DNA of 64,000 nucleotides, from the NCBI RefSeq assembly GCF_000003605.2, contig NW_003127757.1, positions 62,001 to 126,000 on the forward strand, read 5' to 3'. The first letter of the stretch is position 1, and every line of letters starts with the position of its first letter. Made by a program: the position numbers and the translations under genes. This DNA is from Saccoglossus kowalevskii. Its lineage: Eukaryota > Hemichordata > Enteropneusta > Harrimaniidae. This document shows, in pieces, positions 1-12,858 of this stretch. The notes below the pieces were generated by a model. It was not told the DNA's origin and did no database searches. It worked only from the letters and a program-made list of their open reading frames with translations.

Positions 1-88
1 TATGGGTTAGTGTGGAATTATCCAATGCCATCCTGCAACATAACTATGTCTGTTTTGTAGTGGTACTAACAGTGGTTCTTAATGACCG
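1..88 (+). repeat. Reference unit of the satellite (A40 type, TTAATGACCG end)
   Basis: This is the first complete unit and sets the phase used throughout. It has A at position 40 (CAACATAAC) and ends TTAATGACCG; the next unit starts at 89. Internal structure is slight: AGTGGT occurs twice, at 59-64 and 71-76, and GTTAGT (6-11) is the reverse complement of ACTAAC (65-70). The direct repeat matters, because one 12-bp deletion elsewhere falls exactly between its copies. The unit has stop codons in all three forward frames and 88 is not a multiple of three, so tandem units cannot stay open. Confidence 0.97.
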
Positions 89-973
89 TATGGGTTAGTG
101 TGGAATTATCCAATGCCATCCTGCAACATAACTATGTCTGTTTTGTAGTGGTACTAACAGTGGTTCTCATTGACTGTATGGGTTAGTGTGGAATTATCCA
201 ATGCCATCCTGCAACATAACTATGTCTGTTTTGTAGTGGTACTAACAGTGGTTCTTAATGACCGTATGGGTTAGTGAGGAATTATCCAATGCCATCCTGC
301 AACTTAACTATGTCTGTTTTGTAGTGGTATTAACAGTGGTTCTCATTGACCGTATGGGTTAGTGTGGAATTATCCAATGCCATCCTGCAACATAACTATG
401 TCTGTTTTGTAGTGGTACTAACAGTGGTTCTCATTGACCGTATGGGTTAGTGTGGAATTATCCAATGCCATCCTGCAACTTAACTATGTCTGTTTTGTAG
501 TGGTACTAACAGTGGTTCTCATTGACCATATGGGTTAGTGTGGAATTATCCAATGCCATCCTGCAACATAACTATGTCTGTTTTGTAGTGGTACTAACAG
601 TGGTTCTCATTGACCGTATGGGTTAGTGTGGAATTATCCAATGCCATCCTGCAACTTAACTATGTCTGTTTTGTAGTGGTACTAACAGTGGTTCTCATTG
701 ACCGTATGGGTTAGTGTGGAATTATCCAATGCCATCCTGCAACTTAACTATGTCTGTTTTGTAGTGGTACTAACAGTGGTTCTTAATTAATGACCGTATG
801 GGTTAGTGTGGAATTATCCAATGCCATCCTGCAACTTAACTTTGTCTGTTTTGTAGTGGTACTAACAGTGGTTCTCATTGACCGTACGGGTTAGTGTGGA
901 ATTATCCAATGCCATCCTGCAACATAACTATGTCTAGTTTTGTAGTGGTACTAACAGTGGTTCTCATTGCCCG

Positions 974-1236
974 TATGGGTTAGTGTGGAATTATCCAATG
1001 CCATCCTGTAACTTAACTATGTCTGTTTTGTAGTGGTACTAACGGTGGTTTTCATTGACCGTATGGGTTAGTGTGGAATTATCCAATGCCATCCTGCAAC
1101 TTAACTATGTCTGTTTTGTAGTGGTACTAACAGTGGTTCTCATTGACCGTATGGGTTAGTGTGGAATTATCCAATGCCATCCTGTAACTTAACTATGTCT
1201 GTCTGTAGTGGTACTAACAGTGGTTCTCATTGACTG
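974..1236 (+). repeat. Three-unit block, near copy at 53674-53936
   Basis: The preceding unit ends with the rare TGCCCG. The block then carries TGTAACTTA with AACGG and GGTTTTCATTG, a plain unit, and an 87-bp unit with TGTAACTTA and GTCTGTCTGTAG. The same run of rare changes, including the 87-bp unit and the preceding TGCCCG, occurs at 53674-53936, 52,700 bp downstream. Sharing a one-base deletion and several rare substitutions in the same order indicates common descent of the block rather than parallel mutation. Confidence 0.9.
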
Positions 1237-2292
1237 TATGGGTTAGTGTGGAATTATCTAATGCCATCCTGCAACTTAACTATGTCTGTTTTGTAGTGGT
1301 ACTAACAGTGGTTCTCATTGACTGTATGGGTTAGTGTGGAATTATCCAATGCCATCCTGCAACTTAACTATGTCTGTTTTGTAGTGGTACTAACAGTGGT
1401 TCTCATTGACCATATGGGTTAGTGTGGAATTATCCAATGCCATCCTGCAACTTAACTATGTTTGTTTTGTAGTGGTACTAACAGTGGTTCTCATTGAACG
1501 TATGGGTTAGTGTGGAATTATCCAATGCCATCCTGCAACTTAACTATGTCTGTTTTGTAGTGGTACTAACAGTGGTTCTCATTGACTGTATGGGTTAGTG
1601 TGGAATTATCCAATGCCATCCTGCAACTTAACTATGTCTGTTTTGTAGTGGTACTAACAGTGGTTCTCATTGACTGTATGGGTTAGTGTGGAATTATCCA
1701 ATGCCATCCTGCAACTTAACTATGTCTGTTTTGTAGTGGTACTAACAGTGGTTCTCATTGACTGTATGGGTTAGTGTGGAATTATCCAATGCCATCCTGC
1801 AACTTAACTATGTCTGTTTTGTAGTGGTACTAACAGTGGTTCTCATTGACTGTATGGGTTAGTGTGGAATTATCCAATGCCATCCTGCAACTTAACTATG
1901 TCTGTTTTGTAGTGGTACTAACAGTGGTTCTCATTGACCATATGGGTTAGTGTAGAATTATCCAATGCCATCCTGCAACATAACTATGTCTGTTTTTTAG
2001 TGGTACTAACAGTGGTTCTTATTGACCGTACAGGTTAGTGTGGAATTGTCCAATGCCATCCCGCAACATAACTATGTCTGTTTTGTAGTGGTACTAACAG
2101 TGGTTCTCATTGACCGTATGGGTTAGTGTGGAATTATCCAATGCCATCCTGCAACTTAACTATGTCTGCTTTGTAGTGGTACTAACAGTGGTTCTCATTG
2201 ACTGTATGGGTTAGTGTGGAATTATCCAATGCCATCCTGCAACTTAACTATGTCTGCTTTGTAGTGGTACTAACAGTGGTTCTCATTGACTG

Positions 2293-2556
2293 TATGGGTT
2301 AGTTTGGAATTATCCAATGCCATCCTGCAACATAACTATGTCTGTTTTGTAGTGGTACTAACAGTGGTTCTCATTGATTGTATGGGTTAGTGTGGAATTA
2401 TCCAATGCCATCCTGCAACATAACTATGTCTGTTTTGTAGTGGTACTAACAGTGGTTCTCATTGACTGTATGGGTTAGTGTGGAATTATCCAATGCCATC
2501 CTGCAACATAACTATGTCTGTTTTGTAGTGGTACTAACAGTGGTTCTCATTGACTG
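2293..2556 (+). repeat. Block Q, three units, copy at 13387-13650
   Basis: The first unit has GTTAGTTTGG in place of GTTAGTGTGG and ends TTGATTG; two A40 units ending CTG follow. The same order is found at 13387-13650. Here Q lies before block P (2821-3348); in the distal copy it lies directly after P. Confidence 0.88.
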
Positions 2557-2820
2557 TATGGGTTAGTGTGGAATTATCCAATGCCATCCTGCAACTTAAC
2601 TATGTCTGTTTTTTAGTGGTACTAACAGTGGTTCTCATTGACTGTATGGGTTAGTGTGGAATTATCCAATGCCATCCTGCAACTTAACTATGTCTGTTTT
2701 GTAGTGGTACTAACAGTGGTTCTCATTGACCGTATGGGTTAGTGTGGAATTATCCAATGCCATCCTGCAACTTAACTATGTCTGTTTTGTAGTGGTACTA
2801 ACAGTGGTTCTTATTGACCG

Positions 2821-3348
2821 TACAGGTTAGTGTAGAATTATCCAATGCCATCCTGCAACTTAACTATGTCTGTTTTGTAGTGGTACTAACAGTGGTTCTC
2901 ATTGACCGTATGGGTTAGTGTGGAATTATCCAATGCCATCCTGCAACTTAACTATGTCTGTTTTGTAGTGGTACTAACAGTGGTTCTCATTGACCGTATG
3001 GGTTAGTGTGGAATTATCCAATGCCATCCTGCAACTTAACTATGTCTGTTTTGTAGTGGTACTAACAGTGGTTCTCATTGACTGTATGGGTTAGTGTGGA
3101 ATTATCCAATGCCATCCTGCAACTTAACTATGTCTGTTTTGTAGTGGTACTAACGGTGGTTCTCATTGACTGTATGGGTTAGTGTGGAATTATCCAATGC
3201 CATCCTGCAACTTAACTATGTCTGTTCTGTAGTGGTACTAACAGTGGTTCTCATTGACCATATGGGTTAGTGTGGAATTATCCAATGCCATCCTGCAACA
3301 TAACTATGTCTGTTTTGTAGTGGTACTAACAGTGGTTCTCATTGACTG
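2821..3348 (+). repeat. Block P, six units, copy at 12859-13386
   Basis: The order is a TACAGG unit with GTGTAGAATT, two plain T40 units, an AACGG unit, a TGTTCTGTAG unit ending CCA, and an A40 unit. The same six-unit order recurs at 12859-13386, an offset of 10,038 bp, with a few differences such as TCCTTGACCG in the distal first unit. Confidence 0.9.
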
Positions 3349-3788
3349 TATGGGTTAGTGTGGAATTATCCAATGCCATCCTGCAACTTAACTATGTCTG
3401 TTTTGTAGTGGTACTAACAGTGGTTCTCATTGACTGTATGGGTTAGTGTGGAATTATCCAATGCCATCCTGCAACTTAACTATGTCTGTTTTGTAGTGGT
3501 ACTAACAGTGGTTCTCATTGACTGTATGGGTTAGTGTGGAATTATCCAATGCCATCCTGCAACTTAACTATGTCTGTTTTGTAGTGGTACTAACAGTGGT
3601 TCTCATTGACTGTATGGGTTAGTGTGGAATTATCCAATGCCATCCTGCAACTTAACTATGTCTGCTTTGTAGTGATACTAACAGTGGTTCTCATTGACTG
3701 TATGGGTTAGTGTGGAATTATCCAATGCCATCCTGCAACTTAACTATGTCTGTTTTGTAGTGGCACTAACAGTGGTTCTCATTGACTG

Positions 3789-4046
3789 AATAGGTTACTG
3801 TGGAATTATCCAATGCCATCCTGCAACATAACTATGTCTGTTTGTAGTGTACTAACAGTGGTCTCATTGACGTATGGGTTAGTGTGGAATATCCAATGCC
3901 ATCCTGCAACTTAACTATGTCTGTTTGTAGTGGTACTAACAGTGGTTCTCATTGACTGTATGGGTAGTGTGGAATTATCCAATGCCATCCTGCAACTTTA
4001 ACTATGTCTGTTTTGTAGTGGTACTAACAGTGGTTTTCATTGACCG
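3789..4046 (+). repeat. Indel-rich patch of three units
   Basis: Unit lengths here are 84, 86 and 88 bp. The changes are mostly one-base losses in short runs: CTGTTTGTAG for CTGTTTTGTAG, GTGGTCTC for GTGGTTCTC, TGACG for TGACCG, GGAATATCC for GGAATTATCC and GGGTAG for GGGTTAG, plus one gain in CAACTTTAAC. Units on both sides are exactly 88 bp. This looks like local consensus error in homopolymers more than biology, though real decay is possible. Confidence 0.8.
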
Positions 4047-5190
4047 TATGGGTTAGTGTGGAATTATCCAATGCCATCCTGCAACTTAACTATGTCTGTT
4101 TTGTAGTGGTACTAACAGTGGTTCTCATTGACCGTATGGGTTAGTGTGGAATTATCCAATGCCATCCTGCAACTTAAGTATGTCTGTTTTGTAGTGGTAC
4201 TAACAGTGGTTCTCATTGACCGTATGGGTTAGTGTGGAATTATCCAATGCCATCCTGCAACTTAACTATGTCTGTTTTGTAGTGGTACTAACAGTGGTTC
4301 TCATTGACCGTACAGGTTAGTGTGGAATTATCCAATGCCATCCTGCAACTTAACTATGTCTGTTTTGTAGTGGTACTAACAGTGGTTCTCATTGACCGTA
4401 TGGGTTAGTGTGGAATTATCCAATGCCATCCTGCAACATAACTATGTCTGTTTTGTAGTGGTACTAACAGTGGTTCTCATTGACCATATGGGTTAGTGTG
4501 GAATTATCCAATGCCATCCTGCAACTTAACTATGTCTGTTTTGTAGTGGTACTAACGGTGGTTCTCATTGACCGTACAGGTTAGTGTGGAATTATCCAAT
4601 GCCATCCTGCAACTTAACTATGTCTGTTTTGTAGTGGTACTAATAGTGGTTCTCATTGACCGTATGGGTTAGTGTGGAATTATCCAATGCCATCCTGCAA
4701 CTTAACTATGTCTGTTTTGTAGTGGTACTAACGGTGGTTCTCATTGACTGTATGGGTTAGTGTGGAATTATCCAATGCCATCCTGCAACATAACTATGTC
4801 TGTTTTGTAGTGGTACTAACAGTGGTTCTCATTGACCGTATGGGTTAGTGTGGAATTATCCAATGCCATCCTGCAACATAACTATGTCTGTTTTGTAGTG
4901 GTACTAACAGTGGTTCTCATTGACCGTATGGGTTAGTGTGGAATTATCCAATGCCATCCTGCAACTTAACTATGTCTGTTTTGTAGTGGTACTAACAGTG
5001 GTTCTCATTGACCGTATGGGTTAGTGTGGAATTATCCAATGCCATCCTGCAACATAACTATGTCTGTTTTGTAGTGGTACTAACAGTGGTTCTCATTGAC
5101 CATATGGGTTAGTGTGGAATTATCCAATGCCATCCTGCAACTTAACTATGTCTGTTTTGTAGTGGTACTAACAGCGGTTCTCATTGACCG
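4047..5190 (+). repeat. Thirteen-unit segment, copies at 36437-37580 and in part 55687-56126
   Basis: Markers in order are AACTTAAGTA (second unit), TACAGG (fourth), an A40 unit ending CCA (fifth), a TACAGG unit with TAATAGTGG (seventh), an AACGG unit (eighth) and two A40 units ending CCG. The same order and spacing hold at 36437-37580. At 55687-56126 the first five units match, followed by an AACGG unit. The AACTTAAGTA change (C to G) is rare in the window, so sharing it is strong evidence of duplication. Confidence 0.9.
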
Positions 5191-5454
5191 TATGGGTTAG
5201 TGTGGAATTATCCAATGCCATCCTGCAACTTAACTATGTCTGTTTTGTAGTGGTACTAACAGTGGTTCTCATTGACTGTATGGGTTAGTGTGGAATTATC
5301 CAATGCCATCCTGCAACATAACTATGTCTGTTTTGTAGTGGTACTAACAGTGGTTCTCATTGACTGTATGGGTTAGTGTGGAATTATCCAATGCCATCCT
5401 GCAACTTAACTATGTCTGTTTTGTAGTGGTACTAACAGTGGTTCTCATTGACTG

Positions 5455-5982
5455 TATGGGTTAGTGTGGAATTATCCAATGCCATCCTGCAACATAACTA
5501 TGTCTGTTTTGTAGTGGTACTAACAGTGGTTCTCATTGACTGTATGTGTTAGTGTGAAATTATCCAATGCCATCCTGCAACTTAACTATGTCTGTTTTGT
5601 AGTGGTACTAACAGTGGTTGTCATTGACTGTATGGGTTAGTGTGGAATTATCCAATGCCATCCTGCAACTTAACTATGTCTGTTTTGTAGTGGTACTAAC
5701 AGTGGTTCTCATTGACTGTATGGGTTAGTGTGGAATTATCCAATGCCATCCTGCAACTTAACTATGTCTGTTTTGTAGTGGTACTAACAGTGGTTCTCAT
5801 TGACCGTATGGGTTAGTGTGGAATTATCCAATGCCATCCTGCAACTTAACTATGTCTGTTTTGTAGTGGTACTAACAGTGGTTCTCTTTGACCGTATGGG
5901 TTAGTGTGGAATTATCCAATGCCATCCTGCAACTTAACTATGTCTGTTTTGTAGTGGTACTAACAGTGGTTCTCATTGACTG
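5455..5982 (+). repeat. Six-unit block, copy at 17528-18055
   Basis: Markers in order are an A40 unit, a TATGTG unit ending GGTTGTCATTG, two plain T40 units, a unit with TTCTCTTTGACCG, and a T40 unit ending CTG. The same series is found at 17528-18055. The next stretch (6071-6428) matches different places, so this part of the array is a chimera of two sources. Confidence 0.88.
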
Positions 5983-6070
5983 TATGGGTTAGTGTGGAAT
6001 TATCCAATGCCATCCTGCAACTTAACTATGTCTGTTTTGTAGTGGTACTAACAGTGGTTCTCATTGACTG

Positions 6071-6428
6071 TATGGGTTAGTGTGGAATTATCCAATGCCA
6101 TCCTGCAACTTAATTATGTCTGTTTTGTAGTGGTACTAACAGTGGTTCTCATTGACCGTATGGGTTAGTGTGGAATTATCCAATGCCATCCTGCAACATA
6201 CTAGTAACTACGTCTGTTTTGTAGTGGTATTAACAGTGGTTCTCATTGACTGTATGGGTTAGTGTGGAATTATCCAATGCCATCCTGCAACTTAACTATG
6301 TCTGTTTTGTAGTGGTACTAACAGTGGTTCTCATTGACTGTATGGGTTAGTGTGGAATTATCCAATGCCATCATGCAACTTAACTATGTCTGTTTTGTAG
6401 TGGTACTAACAGTGGTTCTCATTGACCA
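6071..6428 (+). repeat. Four-unit block, copies at 24568-24919 and 53146-53497
   Basis: The order is a unit with CTTAATTATG, an A40 unit with ACTACGTCTG and TATTAAC, a plain unit, and a CATCATGCAACTTA unit. The same order occurs at 24568-24919 and 53146-53497. Only this copy has an extra CTAGTA in the second unit, making it 94 bp, so that insertion came after the duplication or is an error. Confidence 0.9.
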
Positions 6429-6956
6429 TATGGGTTAGTGTGGAATTATCCAATGCCATCCTGCAACTTAACTATGTCTGTTTTGTAATGGTACTAACAG
6501 TGGTTCTCATTGACTGTATGGGTTAGTGTGGAATTATCCAATGCCATCCTGCAACATAACTATGTCTGTTTTGTAGTGGTACTAACAGTGGTTCTCATTG
6601 ACTGTATGAGTTAGTGTGGAATTATCCAATGCCATCCTGCAACATAACTATGTCTGTTTTGTAGTGGTACTAACAGTGGTTCTCATTGACTGTATGAGTT
6701 AGTGTGGAATTATCCAATGCCATCCTGCAACTTAACTATGTCTGTTTTGTAGTGGTACTAACAGTGGTTCTCATTGACTGTATGGGTTAGTGTGGAATTA
6801 TCCAATGCCATCCTGCAACTTAACTATGTCTGTTTTGTAGTGGTATTAACAGTGGTTCTCATTGACTATATGGGTTAGTGTGGAATTATCCAATGCCATC
6901 CTGCAACTTAATTATGTCTGTTTTGTAGTGGTATCAACAGTGGTTCTCATTGACTG

Positions 6957-7660
6957 TATGGGTTAGTGTGGAATTATCCAATGCCATCCTGCAACATAAC
7001 TATGTCTGTTTTGTAGTGGTACGAACAGTGGTTCTCATTGACTGTATGGGTTAGTGAGGAATTATCCAATGCCATCCTGCAACTTAACTATGTCTGTTTT
7101 GTAGTGGTATTAACAGTGGTTCTCATTGACTGTATGGGTTAGTGTGGAATTATCCAATGCCATCCTGCAACTTAACTATGTCTGTTTTGTAGTGGTACTA
7201 ACAGTGGTTCTCATTGACTGTATGGGTTAGTGAGGAATTATCCAATGCCATCCTGCAACTTAACTATGTCTGTTTTGTAGTGGTATTAACAGTGGTTCTC
7301 ATTGACTGTATGGGTTAGTGTGGAATTATCCAATGCCATCCTGCAACATAACTATGTCTGTTTTGTAGTGGTACGAACAGTGGTTCTCATTGACTGTATG
7401 GGTTAGTGAGGAATTATCCAATGCCATCCTGCAACTTAACTATGTCTGTTTTGTAGTGGTATTAACAGTGGTTCTCATTGACTGTATGGGTTAGTGTGGA
7501 ATTATCCAATGCCATCCTGCAACTTAACTATGTCTGTTTTGTAGTGGTACTAACAGTGGTTCTCATTGACTGTATGGGTTAGTGAGGAATTATCCAATGC
7601 CATCCTGCAACTTAACTATGTCTGTTTTGTAGTGGTATTAACAGTGGTTCTCATTGACTG
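6957..7660 (+). repeat. Four-unit HOR (352 bp), two tandem copies
   Basis: The pattern A-B-C-B occurs twice, at 6957-7308 and 7309-7660. A has A40 with TACGAAC. B has GTGAGGAATT with TATTAAC. C is a plain T40 unit with TACTAAC. The two copies match in every marker. Together with the unit at 6869 (CTTAATTATG, TATCAAC) they form a 792-bp segment repeated at 57358-58149. Confidence 0.95.
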
Positions 7661-8540
7661 TATGGGATAGTGTGGAATTATCCAATGCCATCCTGCAACT
7701 TAACTATGTCTGTTTTGTAGTGGTACTAACGGTGGTTCTCATTGACTGTATGGGTTAGTGTGGAATTATACAATGCCATTCTGCAACTTAACTATGTCTG
7801 TTTTGTAGTGGTACTAACAGTGGTTCTCATTGACTGTATGGGTTAGTGTGGAATTATCTAATGCCATCCTGCAACTTAACTATGTCTGTTTTGTAGTGGT
7901 ACTAACAGTGATTCTCATTGACTGTATGGGTTAGTGTGGAATTATCCAATGCCATCCTGCAACTTAACTATGTCTGTTTTGTAGTGGTACTAACAGTGGT
8001 TCTCATTGACTGTATGGGTTAGTGTGGAATTATCCAATGCCATCCTGCAACATAACTATGTCTGTTTTGTAGTGGTACTAACAGTGGTTCTCATTGACCG
8101 TATGGGTTAGTGTGGAATTATCCAATGCCATCCTGCAACTTAACTATGTCTGTTTTGTAGTGGTACTAACAGTGGTTCTCATTGACTGTATGGGTTAGTG
8201 TGGAATTATCCAATGCCATCCTGCAACTTAACTATGTCTGTTTTGTAGTGGTACTAACAGTGGTTCTCATTGACCGTATGGGTTAGTGTGGAATTATCCA
8301 ATGCCATCCTGCAACTTAACTATGTCTGTTTTGTAGTGGTACTAACAGTGGTTCTCATTGACCGTATGGGTTAGTGTGGAATTATCCAATGCCATCCTGC
8401 AACATAACTATGTCTGTTTTGTAGTGGTACTAACAGTGGTTCTCATTGACTGTATGTGTTAGTGTGGAATTATCCAATGCCATCCTGCAACTTAACTATG
8501 TCTGTTTTGTAGTGGTACTAACTGTGGTTCTCATTGACTG

Positions 8541-9156
8541 TATGGGTTAGTGTGGAATTATCCAATGCCATCCTGCAACTTAACTATGTCTGTGTTGTAG
8601 TGGTACTAACAGTGGTTCTCATTGACTGTATGTGTTAGTGTGGAATTATCCAATGCCATCCTGCAACTTAACTATGTCTGTTTTGTAGTGGTACTAACAG
8701 TGGTTCTTAATGACCGTATGGGTTAGTGTGGAATTATCCAATGCCATCCTGCAACATAACTATGTCTGTTTTGTAGTGGTACTAACAGTGGTTCTCATTG
8801 ACTGTATGGGTTAGTGTGGAATTATCCAATGCCTGCCTGCAACTTAACTATGTCTGTTTTGTAGTGGTACTAACAGTGGTTCTCATTGACCGTATGGGTT
8901 AGTGTGGAATTATCCAATGCCATCCTGCAACTTAACTATGTCTGTGTTGTAGTGGTACTAACAGTGGTTCTCATTGACTGTATGTGTTAGTGTGGAATTA
9001 TCCAATGCCATCCTGCAACTTAACTATGTCTGTTTTGTAGTGGTACTAACAGTGGTTCTTAATGACCGTATGGGTTAGTGTGGAATTATCCAATGCCATC
9101 CTGCAACATAACTATGTCTGTTTTGTAGTGGTACTAACAGTGGTTCTCATTGACCG
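8541..9156 (+). repeat. Four-unit HOR (352 bp), one full and one partial copy
   Basis: The series is a unit with TGTGTTGTAG, a TATGTG unit ending TTAATGACCG, an A40 unit, and a unit with ATGCCTGCC. It starts at 8541 and again at 8893; the second copy is followed by a different fourth unit at 9157. TGTGTTGTAG marks only these two places. Confidence 0.87.
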
Positions 9157-9684
9157 TATGGGTTAGTGTGGAATTATCCAATGCCATCATGCAACATAAA
9201 TATGTCTGTTTTGTAGTGGTACTAACAGTGGTTCTCATTGACTGTATGTGTTAGTGTGGAATTATCCAATGCCATCCTGCAACTTAACTATGTCTGTTTT
9301 GTAGTGGTACTAACAGTGGTTCTCATTGACTGTATGGGTTAGTGTGGAATTATCCAATGCCATCATGCAACATAAATATGTCTGTTTTGTAGTGGTACTA
9401 ACAGTGGTTCTCATTGACTGTATGTGTTAGTGTGGAATTATCCAATGCCATCCTGCTACTTAACTATGTCTGTTTTGTAGTGGTACTAACAGTGGTTCTC
9501 ATTGACCGTATGGGTTAGTGTGGAATTATCCAATGCCATCATGCAACATAAATATGTCTGTTTTGTAGTGGTACTAACAGTGGTTCTCATTGACTGTATG
9601 TGTTAGTGTGGAATTATCCAATGCCATCCTGCAACTTAACTATGTCTGTTTTGTAGTGGTATTAACAGTGGTTCTCATTGACTG
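9157..9684 (+). repeat. Dimer HOR (176 bp), three copies
   Basis: A unit with CATCATGCAACATAAATATG alternates with a TATGTG T40 unit; pairs start at 9157, 9333 and 9509. Further TATGTG units follow at 9685, 9773 and 9861, making this the densest TATGTG zone of the window. Confidence 0.92.
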
Positions 9685-9860
9685 TATGTGTTAGTGTGGA
9701 ATTATCCAATGCCATCCTGCAACTTAACTATGTCTGTTTTGTAGTGGTACTAACAGTGGTTCTCATTGACTGTATGTGTTAGTGTGGAATTATCCAATGC
9801 CATCCTGCAACTTAACTATGTCTGTTTTGTAGTGGTATTAACAGTGGTTCTCATTGACTG

Positions 9861-10036
9861 TATGTGTTAGTGTGGAATTATCCAATGCCATCTTGCAACT
9901 TAACTATGTCTGTTTTGTAGTGGTACTAACAGTGGTTCTCATTGACCGTATGGGTTAGTGTGGAATTAACCAATGCCATCATGCAACATAAATATGTCTG
10001 TTTTGTAGTGGTACTAACAGTGGTTCTCATTGACTG
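9861..10036 (+). repeat. Two-unit block, copy at 51119-51294
   Basis: A unit with CATCTTGCAACTTA is followed by one with GAATTAACC, CATCATGC and CATAAATATG. The same pair, including the rare GAATTAACC, is at 51119-51294, where the first unit starts TACAGG instead of TATGTG. Confidence 0.85.
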
Positions 10037-11966
10037 TATGGGTCAGTGTGGAATTATCCAATGCCATCCTGCAACTTAACTATGTCTGTTTTGTAGTGGT
10101 ACTAACAGTGGTTCTCATTGACCGTATGGGTTAGTGTGGAATTATCCAATGCCATCCTGCAACTTAACTATGTCTGTTTTGTAGTGGTATTAACAGTGGT
10201 TCTCATTGACCGTATGGGTTAGTGTGGAATTATCCAATGCCATCCTGCAACTTAACTATGTCTGTTTTGTAGTGGTACTAACAGTGGTTCTTAATGACCG
10301 TATGGGTTAGTGTGGAATTATCCAATGCCATCCTGCAACTTAACTATGTCTGTTTTGTAGTGGTACTAACAGTGGTTCTTAATGACCGTATGGGTTAGTG
10401 TGGAATTATCCAATGCCATCCTGCAACATAACTATGTCTGTTTTGTAGTGGTACTAACAGTGGTTCTCATTGACTGTATGGGTTAGTGTGGAATTATCAA
10501 ATGCCATCCTGCAACTTAACTATGTCTGTTTTGTAGTGGTACTAACAGTGGTTCTCATTGACTGTATGGGTTAGTGTGGAATTATCCAATGCCATCCTGC
10601 AACTTAACTATGTCTGTTTTGTAGTGGTACTAACAGTGGTTCTCATTGACTGCATGGGTTAGTGTGGAATTATCCAATGCCATCCTGCAACTTAACTATG
10701 TCTGTTTTGTAGTGGTACTAACAGTGGTTCTCATTGACCGTATGGGTTAGTGTGGAATTATCCAATGCCATCCTGCAACTTAACTATGTCTGTTTTGTAG
10801 TGGTACTAACAGTGGTTCTCATTGACCGTATGGGTTAGTGTGGAATTATCCAATGCCATCCTGCAACTTAACTATGTCTGTTTTGTAGTGGTACTAACAG
10901 TGGTTCTCATTGACTGTATGGGTTAGTGTGGAATTATCCAATGCCATCCTGCAACATAACTATGTCTGTTTTGTAGTGGTACTAACAGTGGTTCTCATTG
11001 ACTGTATGGGTTAGTGTGGAATTATCCAATGCCATCCTGCAACTTAACTATGTCTGTTTTGTAGTGGTACTAACAGTGGTTCTCATTGTCTGTATGGGTT
11101 AGTGTGGAATTATCCAATGCCATCCTGCAACTTAACTATGTCTGTTTTGTAGTGGTACTAACAGTGGTTCTCATTGACCGTATGGGTTAGTGTGGAATTA
11201 TCCAATGCCATCCTGCAACTTAACTATGTCTGTTTTGTAGTGGTACTAACAGTGGTTCTTAATGACCATATGGGTTAGTGTGGAATTATCCAATGCCATC
11301 CTGCAACTTAACTATGTCTGTTTTGTAGTGGTACTAACAGTGGTTCTCATTGACTGTATGGGTTAGTGTGGAATTATCCAATGCCATCCTGCAACTTAAC
11401 TATGTCTGTTTTGTAGTGGTACTAACAGTGGTTCTCATTGACTGTATGGGTTAGTGTGGAATTATCCAATGCCATCCTGCAACTTAACTATGTCTGTTTT
11501 GTAGTGGTACTAACAGTGGTTCTCATTGACTGTATGGGTTAGTGTGGAATTATCCAATGCCATCCTGCAACTTAACTATGTCTGTTTTGTAGTGGTACTA
11601 ACAGTGGTTCTCATTGACTGTATGGGTTAGTGTGGAATTACCCAATGCCATCCTGCAACTTAACTATGTCTGTTTTGTAGTGGTACTAACAGTGGTTCTC
11701 ATTGACCGTATAGGTTAGTGTGGAATTATCCAATGCCATCCTGCAACTTAACTATGTCTGTTTTGTAGTGGTACTAACAGTGGTTCTCATTGACTGTATG
11801 GGTTAGTGTGGAATTATCCAATGCCATCCTGCAACATAACTATGTCTGTTTTGTAGTGGTACTAACAGTGGTTCTCATTGACTGTATGGGTTAGTGTGGA
11901 ATTATCCAATGCCATCCTGCAACTTAACTATGTCTCTTTTGTAGTGGTACTAACAGTTGTTCTCAT

Positions 11967-12053
11967 TGACTGTATGGTTAGTGTGGAAGTATCCAATGCC
12001 ATCCTGCAACATAACTATGTCTGTTTTGTAGTGGTACTAACAGTGGTTCTCAT
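11967..12053 (+). repeat. 87-bp unit (TATGGTTAG type)
   Basis: One G is missing from the GGG at the unit start. Similar TATGGTTAG units lie near 28706, 47689, 59559 and 60615. Each shifts the reading phase by one base and joins the frame of two units, giving a short open frame without coding character. Confidence 0.9.
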
Positions 12054-12858
12054 TGACCGTATGGGTTAGTGTGGAATTATCCAATGCCATCCTGCAACTT
12101 AACTACATTGTATGTCTGTTTTGTAGTGGTACTAACAGTGGTTCTCATTGACCGTACAGGTTAGTGTGGAATTATCCAATGCCATCCTGCAACTTAACTA
12201 TGTCTGTTTTGTAGTGGTACTAACAGTGGTTCTCATTGACCGTATGGGTTAGTGTGAAATTATCCAATGCCATCCTGCAACATAACTATGTCTGTTTTGT
12301 AGTGGTACTAACAGTGGTTCTCATTGACCGTATGGGTTAGTGTGGAATTATCCAATGCCATCCTGCAACATAATTATGTCTGTTTTGTAGTGGTACTAAC
12401 AGTGGTTCTCATTGACTGTATGGGTTAGTGTGGAATTATCCAATGCCATCCTGCAACTTAACTATGTCTGTTTTGTAGTGGTACTAACGGTGGTTCTCAT
12501 TGACTGTATGGGTTAGTGTGGAATTATCCAATGCCATCCTGCAACATAACTATGTCTGTTTTGTAGTGGTACTAACAGTGGTTCTCATTGACCGTATGGG
12601 TTAGTGTGGAATTATCCAATGCCATCCTGCAACATAACTATGTCTGTTTTGTAGTGGTACTAACAGTGGTTCTCATTGACCGTACAGGTTAGTGTGGAAT
12701 TATCCAATGCCATCCTGCAACATAACTATGTCTGTTTTGTAGTGGTACTAACAGTGGTTCTCATTGACCGTATGGGTTAGTGTGGAATTATCCAATGCCA
12801 TCCTGCAACTTAACTATGTCTGTTTTGTAGTGGTACTAACAGTGGTTCTTATTGACCG

